Source: Littorina saxatilis
Taxonomy: Eukaryota > Mollusca > Gastropoda > Littorinimorpha > Littorinidae
Length of the DNA: 64,000 nt
Direction: 5' to 3'
Assembly: GCF_037325665.1 (NCBI RefSeq)
Contig: NC_090253.1
Location: 39,688,236-39,752,235, forward strand
The notes under the pieces are model-generated. The model had not been told where the DNA came from. It searched no databases and saw nothing but the letters and a program-made list of their open reading frames with translations. Each line of letters starts with the position of its first letter. Within the stretch, counting starts at the first letter, position 1. A program made the translations under genes and the position numbers. This document shows, in pieces, positions 21,250 to 33,989 of this stretch.

Positions 21250-24200
21250 AAAAACAACAACAAAAACAACAACAACAACAACAACAACAGTCAACATCAG
21301 CACCACCGACACAGCACCAAGAAAAAGAACAGCCGAAAGACCAGCAGCAAGAACCTCTACAAAAACAACAACAACAAAAACAACATCAACATCAACAACA
21401 ACGACAACAACAACAACAATAACAGCATCACCAACAACAGCAGCAGAAGCAATATTGACAATATTAACATTACCAACAACAACAACAACAACAACCACAA
21501 CATTAACATTAATATTATCATTAACATTGACAACAAGAACAACTATTAAGATAACAGAAACTGCAAAAACTTACAACTCCTCCAGTGTGCTAGCTTTAGT
21601 GTTGGCGCCAATGTCTCCTCCAGCGTCTGCTCCAATGTCTCCTGCATTGTCTGCTCCAATGTCTCCTACAGTGTCTGTTCCAATGTCTGCTCCAGAGTCT
21701 CCTCCAATGTCTGCTCCAGAGTCTCCTCCAATGTCTGCTCCAGAGTCTCCTCCAATGTCTGCTCCAGTGTCTGCATCGATGTCTACTCCAGTGTCTGTGA
21801 GGGACAGAGAAAGAGAGATTGTTAGTGTATCTGTGAAAACGAGCAGTGTCCCCTGCAGTGTCTGCTCCAACGTCTCCTCCCGTGTCCGTTCCAATGTCTG
21901 CTCCAGTGTCTGCTCCAGAGTCTCCTGCAGTGTCTGTTCCATTGTCTGCTCCAGAGTCTCCTCCAATGTCTGCTCCAGAGTCTCCTCCAATGTCTGCTCC
22001 AGTGTCTGCATCGATGTCTGCTCCAGTGTCTGTGAGGGACAGAGAAAGAGAGATTGTTAGTGTATCTGTGAAAACGAGCAGTGTCCCCTGCAGTGTCTGC
22101 TCCAACGTCTCCTCCCGTGTCTGTTCCAATGTCTGCTCCAATGTCTGCTCCAGCGTGTCTCCTGGGCGGACGCGCGGACGGACGCGGGGACGGACGCGCG
22201 GACGGATGGCTAGCCTCGCAGACGAGCGGGCGGACGGACGGACGGTGTGTCTCCTCCAATTTGTCTCCTCCAATGTATCTCCTCCAGTGTCTCCTCCAGT
22301 GTCTCCTCCAAGGTCTGCTCCAGTGTTTCTCCAAACTGCAACAACACCAACATCAGCATCAATAGCAACAGCAACAATAACAATCACCAAAATAGCATCA
22401 GCATCAACAACAATCACAAAGTTAGCAACAACAACACCACTGCAAATGCAGAGCAGCAGCAGCAAGAGAAAGAACACCTGTAGAAGCAACAGCAACAACC
22501 TCAACAAAAACAACACCAACAACAAAAACAACATCAACATCAACAACAACGCCAACAACAACAACAACAACTACAATAACAGCATCACCAACAACAGCAG
22601 CAGAAGCAATATTAACATTAACAACAACAACAACAACCACAACAACAACCACAACAACAACATTAACATTAACATTATCATTAACATTGACAACAAGAAC
22701 AACTATTAAGATAACAGAAACTGCAAAAACTTACAACTCCTCCAGTGTGCTAGCTTTAGTGTCGGCGCCAATGTCTCCTCCAGCGTCTGCTCCAATGTCT
22801 CCTGCATTGTCTGCTCCAATGTCTCCTACAGTGTCTGTTCCAATGTCTGCTCCAATGTCTGCATCGATGTCTGCTCCAGTGTCTGTGAGGGACAGAGAAA
22901 GAGAGATTGTTAGTGTATCTGTGAAAACGAGCAGTGTCCCCTGCAGTGTCTGCTCCAACGTCTCCTCCCGTGTCCGTTCCAATGTCTGCTCCAGTGTCTG
23001 CTCCAGAGTCTCCTCCAGTGTCTGTTCCAATGTCTGCTCCAGAGTCTCCTCCAATGTCTGCTCCAGAGTCTCCTCCAATGTCTGCTCCAGAGTCTCCTCC
23101 AATGTCTGCTCCAGTGTCTGCATCGATGTCTGCTCCAGTGTCTGTGAGGGACAGAGAAAGAGAGATTGTTAGTGTATCTGTGAAAACGAGCAGTGTCCCC
23201 TGCAGTGTCTGCTCCAACGTCTCCTCCCGTGTCTGTTCCAATGTCTGCTCCAATGTCTGCTCCAGCGTGTCTCCTGGGCGGACGCGCGGACGGACGCGGG
23301 GACGGACGCGGGGACGGACGCGCGGACGGATGGCTAGCCTCACGGACGAGCGGGCGGACGGAAGGACGGTGTGTCTCCTCCAATTTGTCTCCTCCAATGT
23401 ATCTCCTCCAGTGTCTCCTCCAGTGTCTCCTCCAAGGTCTGCTCCAGTGTTTCTCCAAACTGCAACAACACCAACATCAGCATCAATAGCAACAGCAACA
23501 ATAACAATCACCAAAATAGCATCAGCATCAACAACAATCACAAAGTTAGCAACAACAACACCACTGCAAATGCAGAGCAGCAGCAGCAAAACCACAACCG
23601 CACCAAGAGAAAGAACACCTGCAGAAGCAACAGCAACAACCTCAACAAAAACAACACCAACACCAACAACAAAAACAACATCAACATCAACATCAACAAC
23701 AACGCCAACAACAACAACAACAACTACAATAACAGCATCACCAACAACAGCAGCAGAAGCAATATTAACATTAACAACAACCACAACAACAACCACAACA
23801 ACAACATTAACATTATCATTAACATTGACAACAAGAACAACTATTAAGATAACAGAAACTGCAAAAACTTACAACTCCTCCAGTGTGCTAGCTTTAGTGT
23901 CGGCGCCAATGTCTCCTCCAGCGTCTGCTCCAATGTCTCCTGCATTGTCTGCTCCAATGTCTCCTACAGTGTCTGTTCCAATGTCTGCTCCAGAGTCTCC
24001 TCCAATGTCTGCTCCAGAGTCTCCTCCAATGTCTGCTCCAGAGTCTCCTCCAATGTCTGCTCCAATGTCTGCATCGATGTCTGCTCCAGTGTCTATGAGG
24101 GACAGAGAAAGAGAGATTGTTAGTGTATCTGTGAAAACGAGCAGTGTCCCCTGCAGTGTCTGCTCCAACGTCTCCTCCCGTGTCTGTTCCAATGTCTGCT

Positions 24201-27200
24201 CCAATGTCTGCTCCAGCGTGTCTCCTGGGCGGACGCGCGGACGGACGCGCGGACGGATGGCTAGCCTTGCAGACGAGCGGGCGGACGGACGGACGGTGTG
24301 TCTCCTCCAATTTGTCTCCTCCAATGTATCTCCTCCAGTGTCTCCTCCAGTGTCTCCTCCAAGGTCTGCTCCAGTGTTTCTCCAAACTGCAACAACACCA
24401 ACATCAGCATCAATAGCAACAGCAACAATAACAATCACCAAAATAGCATCAGCATCAACAACAATCACAAAGTTAGCAACACCAACACCACTGCAAATGC
24501 AGAGCAGCAGCAGCAAAACAACAACCGCACCAAGAGAAAGAACACCTGCAGAAGCAACAGCAACAACCTCAACAAAAACAACACCAACACCAACAACAAA
24601 AACAACATCAACATCAATATCAACAACAACGCCAACGCCAACGCCAACAACAACAACAACTACAATAACAGCATCAGCAACAACAGCAGCAGAAGCAATA
24701 TTAACATTAACAACAACAACAACAACCACAACAACAACATTAACATTAACATTATCATTAACATTGACAACATGAACAACTATTAAGATAACAGAAACTG
24801 CAAAAACTTACAACTCCTCCAGTGTGCTAGCTTTAGTGTCGGCGCCAATGTCTCCTCCAGCGTCTGCTCCAATGTCTCCGGCATTGTCTGCTCCAATGTC
24901 TCCTACAGTGTCTGTTCCAATGTCTGCTCCAGAGTCTTCTCCAATGTCTGCTCCAATGTCTGCATCGATGTCTGCTCCAGTGTCTGTGAGGGACAGAGAA
25001 AGAGAGATTGTGAGTGTATCTGTGAAAACGAGCAGTGTCCCCTGCGGTGTCTGCTCCAACGTCTCCTCCCGTGTCTGTTCCAATGTCTGCTCCAGTGTCT
25101 GCCCCAGAGTATCCTCCAATGTCTGCTCCAGAGTCTCCTCCAATGTCTGCTCCAGTGTCTGCATCGATGTCTGCTCCAGTGTCTGTGAGGGACAGAGAAA
25201 GAGAGATTGTTAGTGTAACTGTAAAAACGAGCAGTGTCCCCTGCGGTGTCTGCTCCAACGTCTCCTCCCGTGTCTGTTCCAATGTCTGCTCCAATGTCTG
25301 CTCCAGCGTGTCTCCTGGGCGGACGCGCGGACGGACGCGGGGACGGACGCGCGGACGGATGGCTAGCCTCGCAGACGAGCGGGCGAACGGACGGACGGTG
25401 TGTCTCCTCCAATTTGTCTCCTCCAATGTATCTCCTCCAGTGTCTCCTCCAGTGTCTCCTCCAAGGTCTGCTCCAGTGTTTCTCCAAACTGCAACAACAC
25501 CAACATCAGCATCAATAGCAACAGCAACAATAACAATCACCAAAATAGCATCAGCATCAACAACAATCACAAAGTTAGCAACAACAACACCACTGCAAAT
25601 GCAGAGCAGCAGCAGCAAAACCACAACCGCACCAAGAGAAAGAACACCTGCAGAAGCAACAGCAACAACCTCAACAAAAACAACACCAACACCAACAACA
25701 AAAACAACATCAACATCAACAACAACGCCAACAACAACAACAACTACAATAACAGCATCACCAACAACAGCAGCAGAAGCAATATTAACATTAACAACAA
25801 CCACAACAACAACAACCACAACAACAACATTAACATTAACATTAACATTATCATTAACATTGACAACAAGAACAACTATTAAGATAACAGAAACTGCAAA
25901 AACTTACAACTCCTCCAGTGTGCTAGCTTTAGTGTCGGCGCCAATGTCTCCTCCAGCGTCTGCTCCAATGTCTCCTGCATTGTCTGCTCCAATGTCTCCT
26001 ACAGTGTCTGTTCCAATGTCTGTTCCAATGTCTGCTCCAGAGTCTCCTCCAATGTCTGCTCCAATGTCTGCATCGATGTCTGCTCCAGTGTCTGTGAGGG
26101 ACAGAGAAAGAGAGATTGTTAGTGTATCTGTGAAAACGAGCAGTGTCCCCTGCAGTGTCTGCTCCAACGTCTCCTCCCGTGTCTGTTCCAATGTCTGCTC
26201 CAATGTCTGCTCCAGCGTGTCTCCTGGGCGGACGCGCGGACGGACGCGGGGACGGACGCGCAGACGGATGGCTAGCCTCACAGACGAGCGGGCGGACGGA
26301 CGGACGGTGTGTCTCCTCCAATTTGTCTCCTCCAATGTATCTCCTCCAGTGTCTCCTCCAGTGTCTCCTCCAAGGTCTGCTCCAGTACTGGAGCAGTGTT
26401 CTCAAAACTGCAACAACACCAACATCAGCATCAGTAGCAACAGCAACAATAACAATCACCAAAATAGCATCAGCGTCAACAACAATCACAAAGTTAGCAA
26501 CAACAACACCACTACAAATGCAGAGCAGCAGCAGCAAAACCACAACCGCACCAAGAGAAAGAACACCTGCAGAAGCAACAGCAACAACCTCAACAAAAAC
26601 AACACCAACAACAAAAACAACATCCACATCAGCAACAACGCCAACAACAACAACAACAACAACTACAATAACAGCATCACCAACAACAGCAGCAGAAGCA
26701 ATATTAACATTAACAACAACAACCACAACAACAACCACAACCACAACAACAACAACCACAACCACAACATTAACATTAACATTAACATTAACATTGACAA
26801 CATGAACAACTATTAAGATAACAGAAACTGCAAAAACTTACAACTCCTCCAGTGTGCTAGCTTTAGTGTCGGCGCCAATGTCTCCTCCAGCGTCTGCTCC
26901 AATGTCTCCGGCATTGTCTGCTACAATGTCTCCTACAGTGTCTGTTCCCATGTCTGCTCCAGAGTCTTCTCCAATGTCTCCTGCATTGTCTGCATCGATG
27001 TCTGCTCCAGTGTCTGTGAGGGACAGAGAAAGAGAGATTGTTAGTGTATCTGTGAAAACGAGCAGTGTCCCCTGCAGTGTCTGCTCCAACGTCTCCTCCC
27101 GTGTCTGTTCCAATGTCTGTTCCAATGTCTGCTCCAGTGTCTGCCCCAGAGTATCCTCCAATGTCTGCTCCAGAGTCTCCTCCAATGTCTGCTCCAGTGT

Positions 27201-28499
27201 CTGCATCGATGTCTGCTCCAGTGTCTGTGAGGGACAGAGAAAGAGAGATTGTTAGTGTATCTGTAAAAACGAGCAGTGTCCCCTGCGGTGTCTGCTCCAA
27301 CGTCTCCTCCCGTGTCTGTTCCAATGTCTGCTCCAATGTCTGCTCCAGCGTGTCTCCTGGGCGGACGCGCGGACGGACGCGGGGACGGACGCGCGGACGG
27401 ATGGCTAGCCTCGCAGACGAGCGGGCGGACGGACGGACGGTGTGTCTCCTCCAATTTGTCTCCTCCAATGTATCTCCTCCAGAGTCTCCTCCAATGTCTG
27501 TTCCAATGTCTGCTCCAGAGTCTCCTCCAATGTCTGCTCCAATGTCTGCATCGATGTCTGCTCCAGTGTCTGTGAGGGACAGAGAAAGAGAGATTGTTAG
27601 TGTATCTGTGAAAACGAGCAGTGTCCCCTGCAGTGTCTGCTCCAACGTCTCCTCCCGTGTCTGTTCCAATGTCTGCTCCAATGTCTGCTCCAGCGTGTCT
27701 CCTGGGCGGACGCGCGGACGGACGCGGGGACGGACGCGCGGACGGACGCGGGGACGGACGCGCGGACGGAAGGCTAGCCACACGGACGCGCCGGCGGACG
27801 GACGGACGGTGTGTCTCCTCCAATTTGTCTCTTCCAATGTATCTCCTCCAGTGTCTCCTCCAGTGTCTCCTCCAGTGTCTGCTCCAGGGTCTGCTCCAGT
27901 GTTTCTCCAAACTGCAACAACACCAACATCAGCATCAATAGCAACAGCAATAATAACAATCACTTAAATAGCATCAGCATCAACAACAATCACAAAGTTA
28001 GCAACAACAACACAACTGGAACAGCAGAGCAGCAAAACCACAACTGAACCAAGAAAAAGAACACCAGCAGAAGCAACAGCAACAACCTCAACAAAAACAA
28101 CCTCAACAACAACAAGAAGAAGAACAACAACAACAGCAACTACGTCAAAAACAACACCAAGAACAAGAACAAGAACAACAACAACAACAACAACAACAAC
28201 AACGACAACAGCATTAGCACCACCGACACAGCACCAAGAAAAAGAACAGCTAGAAGACCAGCAGCAAGTACCTGAGCTACAAAAACAACAACAAAAATAG
28301 TATCATCAACAACAGCAACAACAACAACATCAAAACCATTAACAAAAGCAATAACAACAATTACAAGAACAGCATCAGCATCAACTACACGCACAAAATC
28401 AGCAAAAGCAAAACACTGTAACAGCAGCACCATCACCACAGCAGCAAGTGAAAAACAGCAGCAGGCACAACAGCAACAGTTAGGATTTGGTTTTAAGAC

Positions 28500-29100
28500 A
28501 TTTTCAACAATTCTTCCGTGTAGAAGTCTAGAAAATTCCAGAATTAGGCTCGACATTTTGTCCTGCATGCCTCTAGCCAGCAAACAAGAGATACGTCTTC
28601 TTGTCTCTGGTTCATAACGAACAATTTAGCAACTACCTCATGGAGACTATGCTACTGTGGCTTACTCAAGCTCAACCCCAATAGTTCTCCACTCCCCGGA
28701 GGGTTACACTCCTGGTCGGCTGGAACTCCCTTCGTTCGATCCGAAAGGTAGACGCACATGTTTTTGTTCGTTGTTCTCACCGATAATAGCTTAACTACTC
28801 TCGTTTTCTATCGAAGACAAGGTTCGTCTTCTTCTTTAGAACTTTCAGAGCTCTCTTTTCAAGAGTGCACGATTCTAGAACTTGGGCATCGCCTCTAGCA
28901 ATCCTCAGTTCAGGAAGACGCTACGATGTTCTACGAACAGCTTTTTGGAAGTCAGACGACGTTTCATCAATTCTTGAGAAACGTCGCCGGAACTAGACAG
29001 GACGGCTCCCGTTCTCTGCCCGCCTTGTGGCAGCAGGAGCGGGTCAAGTCCGCTTCATACCAATAGTATATCAATAGGTTGCCACCGCCTTGTTGAAGCT
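28500..29100 (+). mobile_element. Fossil tyrosine-recombinase retroelement (DIRS-like), broken
   Basis: Plus-strand sequence gives traces resembling the C-terminal part of a DIRS/YR-type tyrosine recombinase: an HDSRTWAS-type box, then GRRYDVLRTAFWKSDD. It is clearly broken and short, and only the terminal part is present. Family assignment rests on that one box and is tentative. The palindrome that follows (29,110-29,197) could be part of its end structure. Confidence 0.4.
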
Positions 29101-29109
29101 TTCTGTTTA

Positions 29110-29197
29110 TATGTGACTCGGAGTAAAAATATGTAATTTAATCGAACATTTTAATAATACATTTTCATTTGATTAATATACTTACCCGAATCACATA
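29110..29197. repeat. 88-bp imperfect palindrome
   Basis: TATGTGACTCGGAGTAA at the left and TTACCCGAATCACATA at the right are imperfect inverted repeats (about 13 of 17 positions). The AT-rich centre also partly self-complements. It may be an isolated hairpin element or a terminal repeat of the fossil to its left. Confidence 0.5.
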
Positions 29198-29425
29198 ATT
29201 AATTCCCTCCCACCACCCCCGCAATCAAATCGTATGACTAGACCACGTCCTGTGGAGCGGTAGTGACGTCACACACGCCATAGGGGAGATAACCCCCATG
29301 GACTAGCCCACTTACCAACGCACTGAGGAAGCACTTTTTTGTGGGGTTGCTTCCCTTAAAGTTTTGACGGGAAGCATATTTTCAGACCTGTAGCATCTCA
29401 GACTATTTCTAAAAAAAAACCACAC

Positions 29426-29426
<1 letters not shown>

Positions 29427-29465
<39 letters not shown>

Positions 29466-29467
29466 AC
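29427..29467. repeat. (CAA)n microsatellite
   Basis: Uninterrupted AAC/CAA triplets after an A-run, followed by CAAACACAAACACAAACACA. Confidence 0.9.
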
Positions 29468-29539
29468 ACAAACACAAACACAAAAATTAAAAGAACATTG
29501 AAAACACGTACATCTTCTCCCGTGTTTCTGCTCAAATGT

Positions 29540-31345
29540 CACAGATACAGCAGTATGTACACACACACCCCGCCTCCACTGTAACAGCACAAAACACAGC
29601 TACAGCTACAGCAGTATGTATATCACCCCCCCCCCCCCCTCAGTGTAACAGTGCAAAACACACCTACAGCTACAGATACAGCAGTATGTATACCCCCCCC
29701 CCCTGCCAGTGTAATAGTGCAAAACACACCTACAGCTACAGATACATCAGTATGTATACCCCCTCCCCCCCCCCCCCCAGTGTAACAGAGCAAAACACAC
29801 CTACATATACAGATACAGCAGTATGTATACCCCCCTCCCCAGTGTAGCAGTGCAAAACACACCTACAGCTACAGATATAGCAGTATATATACCCCCCCCC
29901 CCCCCCCCCGTGTAACAGTGCAAAACACACCTACAGCTACAGATACAGCAGTATGTATGCCCCCCCCCCCCCCCCAGTGTAACTGCACAAAACACACCTA
30001 CAGCTACAGGTACAGCAGTATGTGACCCCCCCCCCCCCCACGGGTGTAATAACACAAAACACACCTACATATACAGATACAGCAGTATGTATAACCCCCC
30101 CCCCCCCCCCAGTGTAACAGTGCAAAACACACCTACAGCTACAGCAGTATGTAACCCCCCCCCCCCCCCACGGGTGTAATAACACAAAACACACCTACAG
30201 ATACAGATACAGCAGTATGTACACCCCCTCCCCCCGGTGTAACAGCACAAAACACGCCTACAGCTACAGATACAGCAGTATGTACACCCCCTCCCCCCGG
30301 TGTAACAGCAGAAAACACGCCAACAGCTACGGACACAGCAGTATGTACACCCCCCCCCCCCCCCCCCCGGTCTAACAGTGCAAAACACACCTACATCTAC
30401 AGATTCAACAGTATGTACAATCCCCCCCCCCCCCAAGTGAAACAGTACAAGAATCACTTACATCTACTACATCTATAGCAGTATGTACACCCGCCCCCCC
30501 CCCTTTTGTAACAGTACAAAACACACCTACAGCTACGGATACAGCAGTATGTACACCCCCCCTTCCCCCCTCCCAATCTAACAGGGGAAAAACATACTTA
30601 CAGCTACAGATACAGCAGTATGAACACCCCCCCCCCCCCAGTTACCAGTACACAACACACCTACAGCTACAGATACAGCAGAATGTACAACCCCCTCCCC
30701 CCCCCCCTCCGTAACGGGAAATAATACACCGACACCTACATCTACAGATTGAGCAGTACGTATACCCCCCCCCCCCCTCCCGTTTGTAATAGTACAAAAC
30801 ACACCTACAGCTAAAGATTCAGCAGTACTGTACAACCCCCACCAGTATAACAGTACAAAACACACATACATCTACAGATACAGCAGTATGTACAACTCCC
30901 CTCCCCCCCCCCCTCCCCCCCCCCCCCCCCCCGCGTAACAGTGCAAAACACACTAACAGCTACAGATACAGCAGTATGTACACCTCCCCCCCCCCCAGTA
31001 TAACTGCACAAAACACACCTACAGCTACAGATACAGCAGTATGTACAACCCCCCCCCCCCCCCTTCACTGTAACAGGACAAAAAACACCTACACCTACAG
31101 CTACAGTTACAGCAGTATGTACACCCCAACCCTCCCCACTGTTACCAGACAAAACACACTTTATTTATTTGGTGTTTTACGTCGTTTTCAACCACGAATG
31201 TTATATCGCGACGGGGGAAGGGGGGAGATGGGATAGAGCCACTTGTCAATTGTTTCTTGCTCACAAAAGCACTAATCAAAAATTTGCTCCAGGGGCTTGC
31301 AACAAACATACAAATACAGCTACAGATGCAGCAGTATGTTCAACC
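29540..31345. repeat. Poly-C minisatellite, about 25 units of 60-75 bp
   Basis: Unit: CAGTATGTA(T/C)A, then a C-run of about 5-30, then AGTGTAACAGTGCAAAACAC and ACCTACAGCTACAGATACAG. CAGTATGTA-type anchors recur from 29,549 to 31,330. C-tract length varies strongly between units. The minus strand is G-rich at regular spacing. Reading frames across it are repeat artefacts. A retroposon fragment interrupts the array at 31,158-31,305. Confidence 0.92.
31158..31305 (-). mobile_element. 5'-truncated retroposon, TTAAACACC-tail family
   Basis: On the minus strand it reads from GTTGCAAGCCCCTGGAGC to AAACGACGTAAAACACC and an AAATAAATAAA tail. It matches the 3' 160 bp of the retroposon at 45,161-45,662. 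It splits the poly-C array, so it is younger than at least part of that array. Confidence 0.8.
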
Positions 31346-31354
31346 GCCCCCCCC

Positions 31355-31387
<33 letters not shown>

Positions 31388-31753
31388 TTATAGCAAAACT
31401 AACATTTAGAGCCAAAAAAACGAAATCCCTTACTCGCTCTACCCGTCGGTCGTCCTGGAGTTGACGTCAGCAGCTTGGACACACTTGTAGGTTTCCATCC
31501 GTCCTGGGACAGTTCTCCGCGCAAACACCAGTCTTCATCAGCGCACTGTTTAAATCCATCCGGCGAAAGATCCCTGTGAAAATACAGTGTCAACTGTCCA
31601 GGTGAGTGAACTCACTGGCGATTGGCTTTCCGAAACAGGTCACATGCAGCACACTTGAGCCTGATATGTCATATATGAGTTCCACTCAGACTCGTGAGAA
31701 AAACATGGAAGTTTTCTAACAACAACACGATCATTACGCTCTCTCTGTTGTTG

Positions 31754-31756
<3 letters not shown>

Positions 31757-31820
<64 letters not shown>

Positions 31821-31861
31821 GCTTACATGGGTGTATGTGTGTGTGTTTGTGTGTGTTTGTA

Positions 31862-31912
<51 letters not shown>

Positions 31913-31927
31913 TGTGTGTGTGTGTCA

Positions 31928-31973
<46 letters not shown>

Positions 31974-31975
31974 GT
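31757..31975. repeat. (TG)n microsatellite, interrupted
   Basis: Three long TG runs (31,757-31,818, about 31,866-31,908, about 31,936-31,975) separated by short non-repeat text. Confidence 0.95.
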
Positions 31976-32106
31976 GTTCATTGGTGGAGGTTAATCCAGG
32001 TCCTCTGTTAATCAAGTTACAAAACCTCTCCCCTTCCGCACCCCTCCCCCAGAACCCTCTCCCCTATTTCAACGATCGTAGCAAAAACAGGTTTCTACCT
32101 CAAACA

Positions 32107-32120
32107 GAAGAGGAGAGAGA

Positions 32121-32180
<60 letters not shown>

Positions 32181-32325
32181 CAGAGACCGAGAGAGAGGGA
32201 GACAGACAGACAGACAGACACAGAGACAGTGACAGAGAGAGAAAGAGAGAAAGAGAGAGAGTAAGAGAGAGAGACAGACAGACAGAGAGACAGACAGACA
32301 GACAGACAGACAGGCAGACAATGAA
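32107..32325. repeat. (GA)n / (CAGA)n microsatellite
   Basis: Pure GA runs grade into GACA tetranucleotides (ACAGACAGACAG). The transition suggests repeat mutation from GA to CAGA. Confidence 0.95.
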
Positions 32326-33107
32326 CGAGAGAAAGCAGGCAGGTAGACGGGTAGGTAGATAACCAGTGTGTTCGCCAGAGAATGGTGGTACCAGGGTGAG
32401 TGTCAGAAAATGGTGATGCCAGAGTGAGAAGGGTGGTTCCAGAGCGTGAGTGGCGGAGTGAGATTGGTGGTTCCAGAGTGAGTGCCAGAGTGAGAATGAT
32501 GATGCCAGAGTGAGTGCCAGAGTGACAATTGTGGTTCCAGAGTGAGAAAGATCGTGCCAGAGCAAGTGCCAGAGTGAGAATGATGGTTCCACAGTCGGTG
32601 CCAGAGTGATAAGTACTTAAGTGTGTGAGAGTGAGTGCCAGAGTGAGACTTGTGACAGAGTGAGTGCCAGCGTGAGACTGGTGGTGCCAGAGTGAGTGAC
32701 AGAGTGAAATTGATTGTGTCAGAGTTATTGCCAGAGTGAGAATGGTGTCAGTGCGAGTGAGAATGATGGTTCCAACGTGAGTTCCAGAGTGAGAATGATG
32801 GTTCCAGAGTGAGTACCAGAGTGAGTGCCAGAGTGAGTGCCAGAGTGAGAATGGTTTTAATTGTGGTTCCAGACTGAGAAAGATGGTGCTAGGGTGAGAA
32901 TGGTGGTGCCGGAGTGACAATTGTGGTTCCAGAGTGAGAAAGATGATGCCAGGGCAAGTGCTAAAGTGAGAATGATGGTTCCACAGCCAGTGCCAGAGTG
33001 AGACTGGTGCAAGAGTGAGTGCCAGAGTGAGACTGGTGGTGCCAGAGTGAGTGACAGAGTGAGAATGCTGGTATCAGAGTGAGTGACGGAGTGAGAATGC
33101 TGGTATC

Positions 33108-33540
33108 ATACAGAATACAGAATACAGAATACAGTATTTATTGAGCCAAGTGACATTAAAAAACATTTAAAGCACAAGGAATTTAGCGTAGTGTTGGTAA
33201 AATCACGCACACACACACACCCACACACACACTGACACATACACACACACATACACTGACATACACACCAACACACACACGCCCACACTACAGCAGTCAC
33301 GATCACACCATCACACGCAGGGCAGACATGAGGTAAAACAAATGACAATCATCTATTAAAAGAAAATGTACAAAGAGTGGTCTAAGATGCTGGTGGAAGG
33401 GTCTACACAAAATACAATTTTATAATCTAATGCATAGTTAGAACTAGCCCATCCCCTCCACCCACCCACTCATGAATAACTAAAATAATGCAGCTTAAAA
33501 AAATAAAAATATAAAAAAAATTAAAAAAATCACACATCAA
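33108..33540 (-). mobile_element. 5'-truncated retroposon with (TTCTGTA)n tail
   Basis: On the minus strand the sequence ends in GGCTCAATAAATACTGTATT followed by three CTGTATT-type repeats, a typical tail of LINE-mobilised retroposons. It contains CA-rich and A-rich stretches and no coding region. It interrupts the minisatellite. Family not identified. Confidence 0.6.
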
Positions 33541-33680
33541 AGTCATTGTGAGTGACAGAGTGAGAATGTTGGTATCAGAGTGAGTGACAGAGTGAGAATG
33601 TTGGTATCAGTGTGAGTGACAGAGAGAGAATACTGGTATCATTGTGAGTGACAGAGTGAGAATGTTGGTATCAGAGTGAG

Positions 33681-33989
33681 TTTGTTTGTTTGTTTGTTTG
33701 CTTAACGCCCAGCCGACCACGAAGGGCCATATCAGGGCGGTGCTGCTTTGACATTTAACGTGCGCCACACACAAGACAGAAGTCGCAGCACAGGCTTCAT
33801 GTCTCACCCAGTCACATTATTCTGACACCGGACCAACTAGTCCTAGCACTAACCCCATAATGCCAGACGCCAGGCGGAGCAGCCACTAGATTGCCAATTT
33901 TAAAGTCTTAGGTATGACCCGGCCGGGGTTTGAACCCACGACCTCCCGATCACGGGGCGGACGCCTTACCACTAGGCCAACCGTGCCGG
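33681..33989 (-). mobile_element. tRNA-derived SINE, full length
   Basis: Minus strand: tRNA-like head at the right end with A box TGGCCTAGTGGTAAGGCG and B box GGGTTCAAACCCC, then a body with CGTTAAATGTCAAAGCAGC. The 3' end is GGGCGTTAAGCAAACAAACA with AAAC repeats. Pol III promoter elements are therefore visible. The flanks GGTATCAGAGTGAG (33,667) and GGTATCAGTGTGAG (33,988) look like a target duplication, but the host minisatellite repeats this text, so that is not proof. Confidence 0.88.

Larger units (their letters stand above)
17881..28480. repeat. Modular minisatellite with about 1-kb higher-order units
   Basis: Each module has a 12-bp TCTGCTCCAATG/CTCCTCCAGTG array, a spacer with TGAGGGACAGAGAAAGAGA, and a GC-rich GGACGGACGCGC block of variable length. 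It then has CTCCTCCAATGTATCT and a long CAA/CAG/CAT-rich tract ending in AACATTAACATT. The anchor TTACAACTCC starts modules at 18,721 (variant), 21,571, 22,731, 23,869, 24,808, 25,904 and 26,838, with spacing of 934-1,160 bp apart from the first gap, which holds insertions. An earlier module begins near 17,881. Most repeat periods are multiples of three, so long open frames appear on both strands, up to 613 codons. These encode only low-complexity peptides and I do not call them genes. Confidence 0.9.

Noticed and set aside
22934-24775. 613-codon plus-strand open frame (also 25,035-26,816 and 18,200-19,513)
   Set aside because: Lies wholly in 12-bp and triplet repeats. Similar frames are open in other phases and on the other strand, so repeat period explains it.
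26863-27963. 366-codon minus-strand frame with GADIGADI / TLEQTLEQ repeats (also 22,756-23,796 and 24,833-25,819)
   Set aside because: Complement of the same minisatellite, with no independent sign of coding.
31694-32232. Cysteine/valine frames over TG repeats
   Set aside because: Pure dinucleotide translation.
32069-32920. 283-codon minus-strand frame, Ser/Leu/His-rich
   Set aside because: Translates GA microsatellite and GAGTGCCA minisatellite only.
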